Source: Adineta steineri (taxonomy: Eukaryota; Rotifera; Eurotatoria; Adinetida; Adinetidae). Taken from it: 64,000 nucleotides of DNA. Location: assembly GCA_905250115.1 (NCBI GenBank), contig CAJNOI010000168.1, positions 1 through 64,000 on the forward strand, in the 5' to 3' direction. Below, one piece after another: positions 47,264-58,739 of the stretch (within the stretch, counting starts at the first letter, position 1; each line of letters begins with the position of its first letter). The notes under the pieces are model-generated. The model was not told the origin of the DNA. It did no database searches and was given only the letters and a program-made list of their open reading frames with translations. Both the position numbers and the translations under genes were made by a program.

Positions 47264-49386
47264 ATAAGTTTCTTTCTCGGGTGTCATCATAATAAAATAT
47301 AAATAGAACGGCTTTATTTTATGTCTAATTTGTATTGTAACGGTATAAGTGGGATGGATGTTTTATTAACATGTACCGCTTTTTCAGGTAGTGTATTTTT
47401 TATTGTGATGGTTGATTGGAGATTATAGTGAACTACAGAATTATATACGATTGTATCATGTTGTTTAGAATGATATCCTATTTATTTACTGCATTAATTA
47501 ACAGCGATTAGAAAGTTTCGCTAGAAAGAAACAAATAGAGAAGAAAAGGCCGGTTGAATATATGATATATTAGAATAAAATCTGTAGGTTTGAAGTGGGA
47601 TCCTGTGTTGAGATGGAAATATCGACTTAATATTAAGTAAGCACATGTTAGTTGGTGTAGAATTTCTTCTGGTGACAGTTGGATTGAACGCTGATATCGT
47701 AATAAAGTGAAGAGAGTCGCATGATTTTCACTTGATGAATATATTTGCTAGAAAACTCAGTGAAAAGTATTTCGAATGTAAATTAATCATACGACAAATT
47801 TTATTTCATTCTAACAGAAATTTAGTCAGATCAAGAATAGATTTGCTTTGGAGTAAGATAATCTATTCGTATTTCTATAGATGTATATTTTCACACATAT
47901 TCAGAGTTGCCAAATAGCTCAGAGAATTCGGATTCCAGCTTTTTTTACTCAAATTATATACTAATTATTTTTAGCGTTCTAACAATTTGTTGATGATTCG
48001 TCAGAGGTTTAATGTCTTTTTATATTGGTCTCTCTAGCAATTATATTATGAATTTACTCTTTCTTTAGACCAACATGTCATTCAATTAGATATCTTAATT
48101 CTGTATCGATCGATGAAAAGATGATGAATGAGAGTTGAAAACAGTCTCACTGAAAAATGAAAAAGATTTCATTCAATAGTAAAATGACGATATCTTAGTT
48201 GTGATAGAAAGACATGTTACAGTTGATTGAAGCAGAGCATTGTATACATAGAAACCAATTCGAAAATCAGCTATTGACAAACTAATGTTCATTGTTCGTA
48301 AACTGCACATCCCATATCAATGAAATTAAATAGTTAACATGTTTTGTCACAAGAATACATAACATAATGAAAAGCAAATAAATGAAAATCTTCATAAGAA
48401 TATTTTTGTCTTGATAAATGACGCAGCTTTGATTATTTTGATAGAAGATAAAATATCAGACGGTTATCATACATTAATAATATCTTTGATTATCGATGAA
48501 AATGAACTTGAATTTAGTTCTAGATTATCAATACAACAACATAATTATTATTTTCATTATTATAAAGCTTGTAAAAATCTTACAAAATCAATCGAGTCTG
48601 AGGGTGTGGGTGTGGGTGTGGATGACATGAGTGCTGGTAATAATCAGACCCAGATCCAAACTCACCCACATCCAAATTTATATTAAGCTATGGGCTATAT
48701 GTAAGTAACCCATTACTGTTTAACGAACAGTCAATCCTTGCAGTAATCTACAATTTGACAGAAACCTCGTTCATCACGTAAAATAGGCCTAGTTAAATTT
48801 CTACAGGATCGGATAAAAAAACAATCATTAACATCTCTTATATAAGCCAGTCTCTGCACAATTTCATGGCTTGGAATTACTAGCTTTACACTTTCAAATG
48901 TACGTACGATATCATTTCAAATTAAATGACGAAGGTAAGAGAGGATGATTATGAGTGTAGCTATCGGACTGGTTTCTCATAGACACGCATCTACTCCTAT
49001 ATCTATATCCTTCTTCGTTCACAACTAAGCCGACTCTTTTTACGCAATCAGTCGTTGTTTTGTTTTAGTTATACTAATAATCATCTACTAGGATACATCG
49101 AACCTATTTTATTTGACACAAAGACAAACGAGATAATAATTAAAATAAAACACAAAATATAAATAATTACACAACATAAATGAAATCAAATAATGTTCAG
49201 TAAAAAGAAATTAATAGATGAGATAGAATGATAAAGGACGAATGAACGAAACAATACAATGACAACAACAAGGTGAGAATGGGGAACTACAATATGAAAT
49301 CCTTTTCCAATGAAAAATAGTGTCTGTTAATATTTTTAGATCAGATCACACTCTTATTTTTGTTAATTATGGTAATTTTAGAGTCA
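47264..49386. other. intergenic region after copy A
   Basis: The first 80 bases (CGGGTGTCATC, AATAAAATATAAATA near 47291) match the tail of copy B and likely hold its poly(A) signal. The rest is AT-rich with one hairpin element (48604-48675). A frame at 48411-48686 begins with a plausible-looking segment but then runs through the hairpin as GVGVGVDD; it is not credible as a gene. Confidence 0.5.
48604..48675. repeat. G-rich hairpin element 7
   Basis: Left arm GGGTGTGGGTGTGGGTGTGG, about 20-base loop, right arm with CCCAGATCC and CTCACCCACATCC. The longest pure GTGTGG run in the window together with 62295. Confidence 0.75.
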
Positions 49387-50355
49387 TTATTTAGCAATTG
49401 CTGCTATTGCAGCTGTTGTACCAGCTGTTGGACGAGTCATCATCAATGCTTGTGGACCAACAGTAGCACGACGTCTTCGGCAACATGGAAAACATATTTT
49501 AAACTTCGTTCGAAGTTCAGGCAATGAGAGAGCACATGTAATAGGCGTGAACGTTATAGCAAAGTAATTAAAACTGCTGGTAACAGAATAGTAATCGGCG
49601 GCTATATTTTGTGATAAACCAGCCAAATAAGCAGTATATAAAAGCATTGGTGGACAGTATAGAATGATATAGACGAGAGATATTGATAATAATGGGATGG
49701 CCATATTCCTGTAATTACGCCAATGAATGCGTTGGCGAGCGCGGAATTTGCTAGCTACCACACGTATAATAAGAGCTGCACTGAATATTACAATGATAAA
49801 TGGAGACAGTAAGAAATTCACCACAATATTACACAATGCAAGTGACGGGTAAAAAAAGACACAAGAATAATAACCACAACCTACTATTTCGTAATTCATT
49901 GTAATAGGACAAGGTACAATGAAGAATATAGCAAAATAAAATACGGCAGGATACATCATGCATATAACCAATGGGAGATAATGAAGAAAAAATCGCTTTG
50001 TTTTTGTACGAACCAAATTTGGATGAAAGATAAGAATATGGCGTTCAATCGACGCCCAAGCCACTAGATTTAGTGTTCCTGTAATCCCAATGGAACGAAT
50101 GAACGTCCAGGCAACACAAAAGGTTCTTGTGGATACTAATACAGTGCCGGTACGATAGTAGTAAGCGAGCGCCGAAACATCGAAACATTGCAAGATAAGA
50201 CCAACAAAGACCATGGCAATAATAACATGATTGTGAAGTGCATTTCGAAGTGCTCGATCCATCAGTAAATGATAGAGAGCAAAGATACCAAATAGAATAG
50301 ATGGAATTTGAAAACCTTGAAAGAGCCAAGACTTAACAATATTAGAGATTGGCAT
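49387..50355 (-). CDS. divergent class A-like seven-transmembrane receptor
   Basis: Minus-strand frame; I take the ATG at 50355 (MPISNIVKSW), giving about 322 residues, because the longer frame opens with a TTG and an intron acceptor (TCTTTTCAG) precedes the ATG region. Seven hydrophobic helices are visible. The third ends WASIERHILIFHP, which corresponds to the E/DRY box region of rhodopsin-like receptors, and the second extracellular loop holds paired cysteines (GCGYYSC). The seventh reads FAITFTPITCALSLPELR, in place of NPxxY, followed by a Cys/Arg-rich tail (CFPCCRRRR), a likely palmitoylation site. Bdelloids carry large families of such orphan receptors. The ligand is unknown. Confidence 0.82.
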   Translation of the reverse strand: MPISNIVKSWLFQGFQIPSILFGIFALYHLLMDRALRNALHNHVIIAMVFVGLILQCFDVSALAYYYRTGTVLVSTRTFCVAWTFIRSIGITGTLNLVAWASIERHILIFHPNLVRTKTKRFFLHYLPLVICMMYPAVFYFAIFFIVPCPITMNYEIVGCGYYSCVFFYPSLALCNIVVNFLLSPFIIVIFSAALIIRVVASKFRARQRIHWRNYRNMAIPLLSISLVYIILYCPPMLLYTAYLAGLSQNIAADYYSVTSSFNYFAITFTPITCALSLPELRTKFKICFPCCRRRRATVGPQALMMTRPTAGTTAAIAAIAK

Positions 50356-51270
50356 TGAAACTATTATGTGTGTTTGATAGTATCTGAAAAGAGAAGATGG
50401 AGAATGAATTAATGACTCAGTCAGCCAAATTTGTTCTTTATGCACAACGTACAAGATATAAAGTTAGAATATCTATTCGTGTCATCCTATCCAACTTTCC
50501 AAATCTATGACATTTGATTTTCTAGTTTTTCGAATAGCTAAGTAGTTCGGCTTATAATATAGACGGAGCGCGAAAAGAAAATGATAGCAGTCATGTTTTA
50601 AAAATAATAAAATAAAAGTTTTTTTTCTCTTTATCATTTACTATATGAAATTTCAGGAAAAACCTATAGGTTGCGCATGACTGAAAGCAAAAGATAAAGT
50701 TCATGAGAGTAAGTCAATTAAAATCTTTGTTATCCGTTTGGAAAATAACATCTGAAATAATTTTGCTGTGTTATAACTATATTGAAGTATTACACTAGGT
50801 ATATGTACAAACTAGTTATGTTACTGAAAAGTCACAGTATGATTGTAGTTGCGCGATATAATTGGTTAAATCGATTGATGTATTACACTATGTCATAATC
50901 TTAGGAATTGGTAGGAGTTCATGATAGATTTCATATGAGAAACATCAAGAAAAATTGTTTTTAAGAATTATAACTAACTTCAACAAACAAGTGTAATATT
51001 TTACGAGTCAGGAAAAAAACAGTATATTTATTTCCTTAGCGAAAAACAAACGACACACTTACTTTTTCGTTTAACACTTCATACTAGTGTCGTTTGATCT
51101 TATATTTATACTGCAAATTCTAAAGTTACGAAGAATTTTCTCTTTTGAGCTTATAACTGTCTTAAATGTATATGTAATACTCATAAGACTCCCCACAGTC
51201 TACAAAAGCGTCGACAAAATAAAAAATAAAGTGCCATATCTAGTCGACATCCATCGTATTTATAGAAAAT

Positions 51271-51493
51271 GATAAATTAAAAAAAAAACTTTTAATATGT
51301 TACTAACCTCCAGCAAAGACGTCATTCGTCGCGTTTCCAAGGAATGATAAATTCAGAAAAAACTATTAATATATTGCTAACCTCCAGTAAAGACGTTATT
51401 CATCACATTTATAAAGAATGATAAGTTAAAAAGAACATTTAATATGTTGCTAACCTTCAGCAAAGACGTCATTTATTGCGTTTGTAATAAATG
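51271..51493. repeat. three-copy 73-75 base tandem repeat
   Basis: Copies start at 51271, 51346 and 51420, each beginning GATAA(A/G)TT and containing GCTAACCTCCAG (or a one-base variant) and AAAGACGTCATT-type core, ending in (A/T)AA(T/A)GAAT-like sequence. The 25 bases before the first copy look like the tail of a further decayed copy. ACGTCA resembles a CRE half-site but this may be chance. Confidence 0.85.
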
Positions 51494-53517
51494 ATCAAAA
51501 ACTTATGAAAGTGCATTTATATTATAAATAGAATTCAGTATATCATAAATTTGTCCTCCTTATTTTAGTTGAAGCGTTTTTTTGTCAAAAGATAAAAAAA
51601 TAAAAATATTCGTTTAATAATCACGATTCATATGCTAGAATAAGTCCATATTAAGGCAAATATGCTGAAAAATCGATCATTAAAGATAATAGTGAATATA
51701 ATACAAATAGTACCACATGGCTTCTTTCCAGAACATCCTTATCTGTGCAGAGAAAATAATGCAAGGGGAATTTCATACTCATGAGCATAGAAAAAGAAGA
51801 GCTATTGAATAAGCTGCTACATATTTCAAAAGGTAATTATCTGTTGTAAGTCTTAATCTCATATTGCAGGAGAAAAATTAGATGAGACAAAAAAAAGAAC
51901 AGAAGGAAATTGATTATAAAACAAAAATAGAAGTACAACAATGACAAAATCTTGATAAACAAACACAATAATATAGATTTGAACATATATGATAGGAATA
52001 CTGATCGGTTTGGTATACTAGAGAAAAAAGTAACTCTTGTATCTTACCATAAACCTCTAGCTTTAGATAGTATATTATCTTTATGGAGAGAGAGACACAT
52101 TATTAATATTTGTCGATATAAATATACTTTATTAGATAGAATGCAAGACGGATCTCCAGGTGACGGATATTTAATATTTTCTTCCTTTATATTTTATTTT
52201 TTAAATTTATGGTGAAATTTCTTGGGGTATTTATATTATTATATAAACTGTTGTGATTAGATCTATATTTAGATAAGAAAAATTAGTTAAAGAATAATCC
52301 GATAACAACACTTATTAATAAAAGGAAGACGAAAGAAGTATATCGTATACATAGAAATTATTCAGATGAAATAGATACACTTGTGCAAGTTGAGAATTTC
52401 AAATCCTATGTGTTACTGATAGAAGTTGTGCAGTGTTTTATCTACGGTTGTCATTAATTAAGTGCAGTTAACAAATATTCAGTAGTGTATTTTATTAGTA
52501 AAAGTAATCCTAAGGACATAAATCAGATTATTTCAAAGAAGAAAATGACAGAAGCGCTTGTTAATTGAAAAAGCTACTGAAAAGATGAATCGGCTTATCC
52601 TCAAATCATGACATAGATTGTGAAAATAAAATAATAATCAGAAGTCTATTTCATCAATAAAAGTCGGTCAACGCATTGGTTAAACATACTTAATGGATGG
52701 TACGATGTATTAAAAGCAAAACTAAAAATTCAAAACTATTTTTTCAGTAAAAATTACTCAAAGTTTAAGCTGAGTGAAAGCAGAAGAAAACCGTTTAGAA
52801 AAAAATACACTGTCACAACAAAAGACATTAAAACAGCTAATCGGCCTATCTTCACCAGTAAGTAAAAGAACACAACAATGGATGAGGAAATTGTCGGCCC
52901 TATAGAAGATCATATATGGTAAAAAGAAATGGATTAAAAATAACTAATCAGGCTTATCACGCTGTGTCATGGATGCTACCAACAGAAAAGGAAACAAAGA
53001 ATATAAATATAAATAGTTCATATCTGTTAGAAGCAGTCTTCAGTTTGAGAAAAAGAAATCAGCGCTATATCTGTTTGAGACATTTCCTTTCTTCAAGAAA
53101 ACTATGCATTTCTCGTTAAGAAAATTCATAGTTACCACAGATGGTCTTTAAAATGAATAAGTAAACTCATCAATGTTACTCGAAGTGTTTTGGACTTCTG
53201 ATTGAGAGTATACAAATCGTTGAAGCATATATCCTTCAAAATAAGTTATGTGTTCTTCCCAAAAATGTATCTGACGTTCTCTTCTGTTGTTTTCAGGAAA
53301 GCATTTTTGTTCGACTTTGTGTGGGGTTGGTATGGATAATATCTCCTCGATTGGATCCAGTCTCACTTTTTTTAAAGAATAAATCATCTTTTCAAATTTT
53401 AATCATTTCTTGAAGATAAGTGTTTTTCTGCACATTAATTCAAATGGTTTATTGTGTGATGTGGGTGATCTAACATATGTATGACTTTTGCTCTTGTAAC
53501 TCATCAAGCATTTTGAA

Positions 53518-53555
53518 GATGTGGGTGAGTATTAAGAGAAGAGACCCACATCCAA
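53518..53555. repeat. G-rich hairpin element 8
   Basis: Left arm GATGTGGGTGAG, short loop, right arm GACCCACATCC; a further GATGTGGGTGATC arm lies about 60 bases upstream (53459). Confidence 0.75.
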
Positions 53556-53892
53556 AAGTAGTGGTGTCGATCCTGTCATTTTTTACAGAAGCCTTTGGAA
53601 TTTTTTTTCTATATATTCTGATAGCTCAAGTCGAGCTCTATATTTCTATAATGTTTCATAAATCTTCAAACAATATTATATAAGCAAAATTTTTAACACA
53701 GAGCATGTATATTACACATTTATAAATGAGAATAAATATCAAAGAAGTTCAAAAGATAGAGAACAGAGAAGAAAAACAACGAAGAGAAGAGAAATGTGAT
53801 ATAGGAGACAATATAGCATATTGTTTTTAACATAGATCAGAATACGATGAAAACTATTCATTTGTTTTTAAATGGATAAAGAATATTTTTGT

Positions 53893-53954
53893 TGAGGGTG
53901 TGGGTGTGGATTCATCTTTTATTTAGCCACATTCACACCCACATCCACTCTCAA
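53893..53954. repeat. G-rich hairpin element 9 (best-preserved member)
   Basis: Left arm GAGGGTGTGGGTGTGGATTC, loop ATCTTTTATTTAG, right arm CACACCCACATCCACTCTC. Both arms are about 20 bases and pair almost throughout. Confidence 0.85.
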
Positions 53955-54065
53955 ATATCTTTACAAATTCAAAAACTTTACTTCTATGAATATAATTTAG
54001 AAAGATATAGTACATTTCACAAAAGACGAACGTTTCTATGTACTTTATCTGTCCATCTATTTTCT

Positions 54066-54146
54066 TGAGGGTGTAGTTATGGATGTGTATGGATGCGGTT
54101 AGATATTTATATGCATTATTTCTTCATTCACACCACCTTGCAGGTA
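54066..54146. repeat. G-rich hairpin element 10
   Basis: Left arm TTGAGGGTGTAG with GGATGTG; right arm TTCACACCACCTTG. Degenerate, longer loop. Confidence 0.6.
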
Positions 54147-54390
54147 AGCATCAGTATGATTGCAAGTAAATTTACTATATTCGATCTTCATCCGCCTATA
54201 TTTACATTCATATCCCTTTGTTATCGAAGTATAATATGTGTACAATAAATCAAATCATATTAAAAAGAAACTTTTATAAAAGATTTTATTTCAGAAATAT
54301 GATAAAATCCAGATAGAAGCATGATAATATTTTATGGTAGACAGTATCAGTGTATTCTAACTAGCCAAAAACAATTATTTGTCATGTCTT

Positions 54391-55562
54391 TCATTGAATG
54401 GCCGGCTTTTCTAACTTACGCCATCGACTAACAATCAAATCAGCCACTTGTTGATCATTCATTTTCAATCCATCGATATAAAAGTCATCAGAAACAAGGT
54501 TAAGCTCTTCTGCATTGTAATCAGTCAGTTTGACAAATAGTAACCGTTTACGTTCTTCTTCTTTCTCAGCATATATGAAACGATTTCTTATTGTTCTCCA
54601 TTCTTCTTCACAAAAAGGTGATGTGTGATAAGTAGTGGAAAGAAATACAACGACGAGAGAAGCTTTTCGATATATTTTTAGCAATTTCTTCATACCATTA
54701 AATCCAGCCAATTCGTCTTGAAAATTAGGTGCGTAGAAAACGGGAAAAGGACTCTCTGGAGTACTAAGTTTATCATGAATCAGTTTACTGATCACTGTGA
54801 CTCGAGACTCTGTTTCGCCAGCATAGGAAACGGCGACTTTCATGGGATTTTCGGTCACGAAATTAAAACGAGCTTGAGAAGAGATCGGAGATGATGGCAG
54901 AGTAGCGGGTGTAACTGGTCCTATCAAATTTTTAAACAATAATTATACTAAATGAAAATTTCATAATAGAAATGGATTACCATTAGTCGCTGAGAAAAAC
55001 AGAATTTGAGAACCGTCAGGAGAATTGATCTGTGCCATCGGTGTAATATGCGTCGCTGTAGAATAAACAAAAATAGATGGATTTATTTCCAGTTTAATTG
55101 ATTATTCTTACGTGTTAAAGCTTGTTCATTCACTGATTCAGTTGGGTCTGATTGATTCTCTCTTGATTCAATGCTAATACTACTACAATCATTTGGATAC
55201 ATTTCTTGTTCGGTTTCTAAAATACATTTTTTAAAAATTTACATATCAATTAGTAAAAATCAATACCACTAGTTATATCTGTTTGTGTGCTAGCATGAAT
55301 TATTTCGGGTGGCAAATTTGTTGACTGCCGACGTGATGAACGAATATTGCGACGATTTCCGCGAGGTAATATACATCTCTAAGAGTCAAGGGATAGTTTT
55401 TTTCAAACTGGTTTTAGCAACAACTCTTACCTTTCTAAGCACTGAATGGTGTCGTTTGGGCCACTGATAATATCGGCGTCGCACTCGTCGATGGTCACTG
55501 TTTCTATATGCATTTGTGTTTGATTGTGCAATAGACTCATTTTGCTCTTCGTTGTCTGACAT
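54391..55562 (-). CDS. TIR-domain protein, bacterial-type (TIR_2-like)
   Basis: Five minus-strand exons join in phase: 55562-55431, 55378-55267, 55216-55112, 55055-54981 and 54920-54391, encoding 317 residues. The first four make a polar, Arg-rich then Ser/Thr-rich region (MSDNEEQNES start, VRRRYYQWPKRHH). The last holds one complete TIR domain: KVAVSYAGE, FPVFYAPNFQDELAGF, LLKIYRKASLVVVFLS and SPFCEEEWRTI, whose Glu is in the position of the NADase catalytic residue, then DDFYIDGLKMNDQQVADLI. The SYAGE opening and FYAP...L..IY layout resemble the TIR_2 class common in bacteria more than animal Toll or MyD88 TIRs. Expected activity is NAD+ hydrolysis or adaptor function. No membrane segment or death domain is present. 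Confidence 0.9.
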
Positions 55563-56543
55563 TTTTGTTGTAATAATCTACACAAAAAAAACACGGTTTT
55601 TTAATTATTTATCCAACATTTTATATTTGTTTGGAAGGTTTGTAACCGTTCAAAGAAAGCAATGATGTATTAATGAATGTAATAGAATGGAAAAAATCGC
55701 TTCAGTTATGTAGTGTTTTTATGTGCGCTATAGCATCAGAACAGAAATATTACCTCAGTGGTGTCTGTAAAAGTTTTATTTTCTGCCGTTAGAAAAAAAC
55801 ATCTTTATAAAGAAAATATTGGTTTTATATTTGAGAAGACCACAACATGAACGAAGAAAAAGGTGAAGCCATACGATCTGTCTTCATAAAACTTGATTAT
55901 TTCGTGTATGACGTGCGTCTGCTTATTGTTCTCCTCCATTCCTTTTTTTATCGCTTTTTATATCTGGTTTGTTTTATAGACATATAGAGAGACTTACTCT
56001 CATGCATAGTCACAGCCATCCACTTCAGTTTTCATATTTGAGTATGCAAGGTATTTTTTTGTTATTCTTACATTCGTCTTGAAATTGTGAATGTAGAAAA
56101 TCATTGAGATATTAATGAAATTTTGAAAAAGAAAATAAAAAATATTTTTTTAATTTTTCACTATGCATGACGAGAATTTTCTAAATATTATTATAAAATT
56201 CATGTTAATACAATATTATTCAGTCTACATACAGAATGCAGAATAAAAGACTAACGGCATGTTTTCAATGTTGAAGAATAAGGGTGGGCGGGTGTAGGTG
56301 AGTGTCTGTGTGAGGAGACAAGATATACCCACACCCTTCACTGATTGATCACATGGAATATTGCTCTTGTCTTTAATCTCCGAAAAATATCTGTTCTCGA
56401 TCTAATCTTTCCGTTTCATACTATAAAGCATAATAGTCTTTTCATTAAATATTCTTAATACCCCATGAAAATAAATTCAACACACTATGTATATCCGAGT
56501 ATGCTGATAGTTTATTTAAGATATTACATAAGTTCAATTTCAT
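55563..56543. other. intergenic region between TIR gene and cassette copy B
   Basis: AT-rich, with one hairpin element (56280-56340). The homology to copy A begins near 56420. No gene is visible. Confidence 0.5.
56280..56340. repeat. G-rich hairpin element 11
   Basis: Left arm AAGGGTGGGCGGGTGTAGG, right arm ATACCCACACCCTTC. It lies just outside the left edge of duplicated cassette B. Confidence 0.75.
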
Positions 56544-58065
56544 TTAAAAGAACCTAACAAATGCATATTGTTGAGGTTTTGTATCGGTTCTTATCCAAAA
56601 ACTAAGTGTATAGATATGTCCAATTGTTGTACTAAATTCTTGTCGTAGAAAATCAAATCCACTTTTACAGCCATCTGTATAGCAAAATAAGCCCGCATAA
56701 CATAATGTATTATATGTAATGACTCCTGCTGCTGATAAACAATTTGAAGTACATAATAGTTGCCATCCCTCGATAGTACCATTAACTAACATTTCTGAAT
56801 TCAATGCATTAGTGTCCACAAGACTAACATCGTCTAGATACCAATAATTATTTTGTCCCCTAAAGCCAAATTCAAGTACAGCAAAACCTGTGGATGAAGC
56901 TGTATAATTGTATGCTGTCAACGTATAAACGCTGGTAGTAGTATTATAAGAAAGCGCAGTACTAGTTGGTGTAGTACATGTTGTAGCTTTATCAAAAGAA
57001 AAATGTGATAAAATAGAAGTATTAACACGAATATTTACTTGTTTCAGTGGTTGTCGTGAGAGTAGTACTGATCGTTGTCGTCGTGACATCTTAATCAACA
57101 TAAGAACAGAGAAACAAATTTGAAATTCTTTCTTTCTTCTTTTACCAGTTGTAGATGTCGATATTGTTGTCTTTGATTTAATGAAAATACCTGCAAGCAC
57201 TGCAGCAATAACAGTACTTAATAGAATAGCAGTAAGTAAAGATAGAGGTAAACATGGACAACATAAAGCCCACGCACATCTACATCGTACAAAGTTACAA
57301 ATATTATATGAAACAAATTAAAATTTACTATTTCTTCTTTTTTTCATCATTTCTTCAATCATTGTGAAAGCTTTTTGTATTTGAGAAGCGATCGTGGATA
57401 TTCTATTATTTAATTTCTTTAAGTGAATTCAAGAATATATAAAAGAATATATCTTACCATATTTTTATTGGTATTATGAATAGAATTCTAAAAATAAATC
57501 AATATAATGATCAAACTAGTTTAGTTAACAACAAAATATAGACGATAACTTACTTCGTTCGTAGTCAACGACTATTGCTTCCGTTATTGTCATACCAACC
57601 ATTATACGATGACTATATATAACAATAATTGATATCTATATGAGACTTTACTAATACTAACCGATAGTGAGACATTCTGTACGTGTTCACTTGAATTAAT
57701 ATTAACATCAGAATGATTTACTGTATTTTGACGATCACGAGCTGGTAGAATAGTGGGTATCTATTTAAATATAATAATACATATCGATTAAGAATAAAAG
57801 AAACAAAATATCTTACTGAATATGCATCGACATTGGAATTGATAGCTTTGTTTTGTATTGAACGACTCGTGTTGTCGGATGATCGAATAGTTCTATGAAT
57901 TATTATACGAGATTTACCACTTGTTGATGATTTCTGTTCATGTGGAACCGGCTGATGGTGATTAAGGCGAGCAGGAGTGGCTACTCTTGATACAGATACA
58001 TGTGCATGAGAGTGCAAGTTGCGTTTAGATGAACCTTCAGCCGATAACAATTTTTGGTTTAACAT
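56544..58065 (-). pseudogene. type II carbohydrate-binding-like membrane protein (cassette copy B), frameshifted
   Basis: Paralogue of 40856-42546 with the same exon order: first exon 58065-57817 and ectodomain exon 56986-56544 (YWYLDDVSLVD, WIRTDTKPQQYAF kept). Exon 3 (57612-57554) is 59 bases against 156 in copy A. A 97-base internal deletion shifts the frame and gives a stop (SNSR then TGA) before the membrane helix. The fourth exon is also shortened, in frame. Either the copy is a pseudogene or exon 3 is skipped, which would keep the frame because the flanking exons are phase 0. The ectodomain itself has no stop, suggesting that decay is recent or that skipping is used. Confidence 0.75.
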
Positions 58066-58739
58066 TATTTCGACTGTGTGAAAGTTTTATATGAATTGTT
58101 TAACAAAATAGATGATTGAAATTTCTCTCAGCATGAAAAAAGAATGTTGACAATCTATATAGAGTCGTATATTATTTATTACCATCTACAATAGAAATTC
58201 AATATTGTTCTTTTCTTTGTTTGCACTTCGAAGATTTCATATTTTATTAATAAAATAAATCATATATGACTAGAAAAAGGTAATTATCGATATAAATTCA
58301 TTGCCTAATGTATAGGAATCTATTATCAATCGATCATATACGCGTCAGTGCATTCTAAAATAACTGTAATACTAGAAGATGATTTGCTTGTTGAAGATTA
58401 TCTATACTAATAATTTTGAATTTCAACAGAGTACTTTTTATGTAACGATATAAGGGTTAATCTTAATTTGAGAATGTGCGTTTAGATTCATCTTTTCTTC
58501 ACTTAGACCCATACCTTTAGATAAATAAGTTCTATTTCTTATCTCAGTGAAGTCTTTATCATCATTCTTTTGCATTTTCTCTTTTTAAACAAGTAATTTC
58601 ATCACTATGAGAAATTGATAACATATCACGAATATAAACTCGTATAAGACGAAAGAAACAAAGCAACAATACACTTCATTATACCAACATAAAACGCCAC
58701 GCAAAACCATCTCAACAATTTTAATCAATGTTGAATCAA
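58066..58739. other. divergent spacer of copy B with decayed hairpin
   Basis: Matches the copy A spacer (42547-43022) over most of its length. Around 58464-58520 a degraded hairpin (GAGAATGTGCG ... TTCATCTTTTCTTCAC ... CCCATACC) replaces the intact element of copy A. About 110 extra bases (58265-58350) are not in copy A. Confidence 0.6.

Larger units (their letters stand above)
50356..54390. other. 4-kb intergenic region with tandem repeat and hairpins
   Basis: Contains a three-copy 74-base tandem repeat (51271-51493) and hairpin elements at 53518-53555, 53893-53954 and 54066-54146. Short frames at 51087-51272, 51952-52215, 52916-53119, 53148-53387 and 53477-53683 show no family signature and no splice partners, and the region from 51.5 to 53.4 kb may be decayed coding or transposon sequence. 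Confidence 0.5.

Noticed and set aside
48411-48686. 91-codon frame ending in GVGVGVDD and THPHPN
   Set aside because: The C-terminal part is a translation of hairpin element 7, and nothing supports the N-terminal part.
51952-53387. Several short frames suggestive of a decayed gene or transposon
   Set aside because: No recognisable motif, no consistent frame across neighbouring segments and no terminal repeats could be found by eye.
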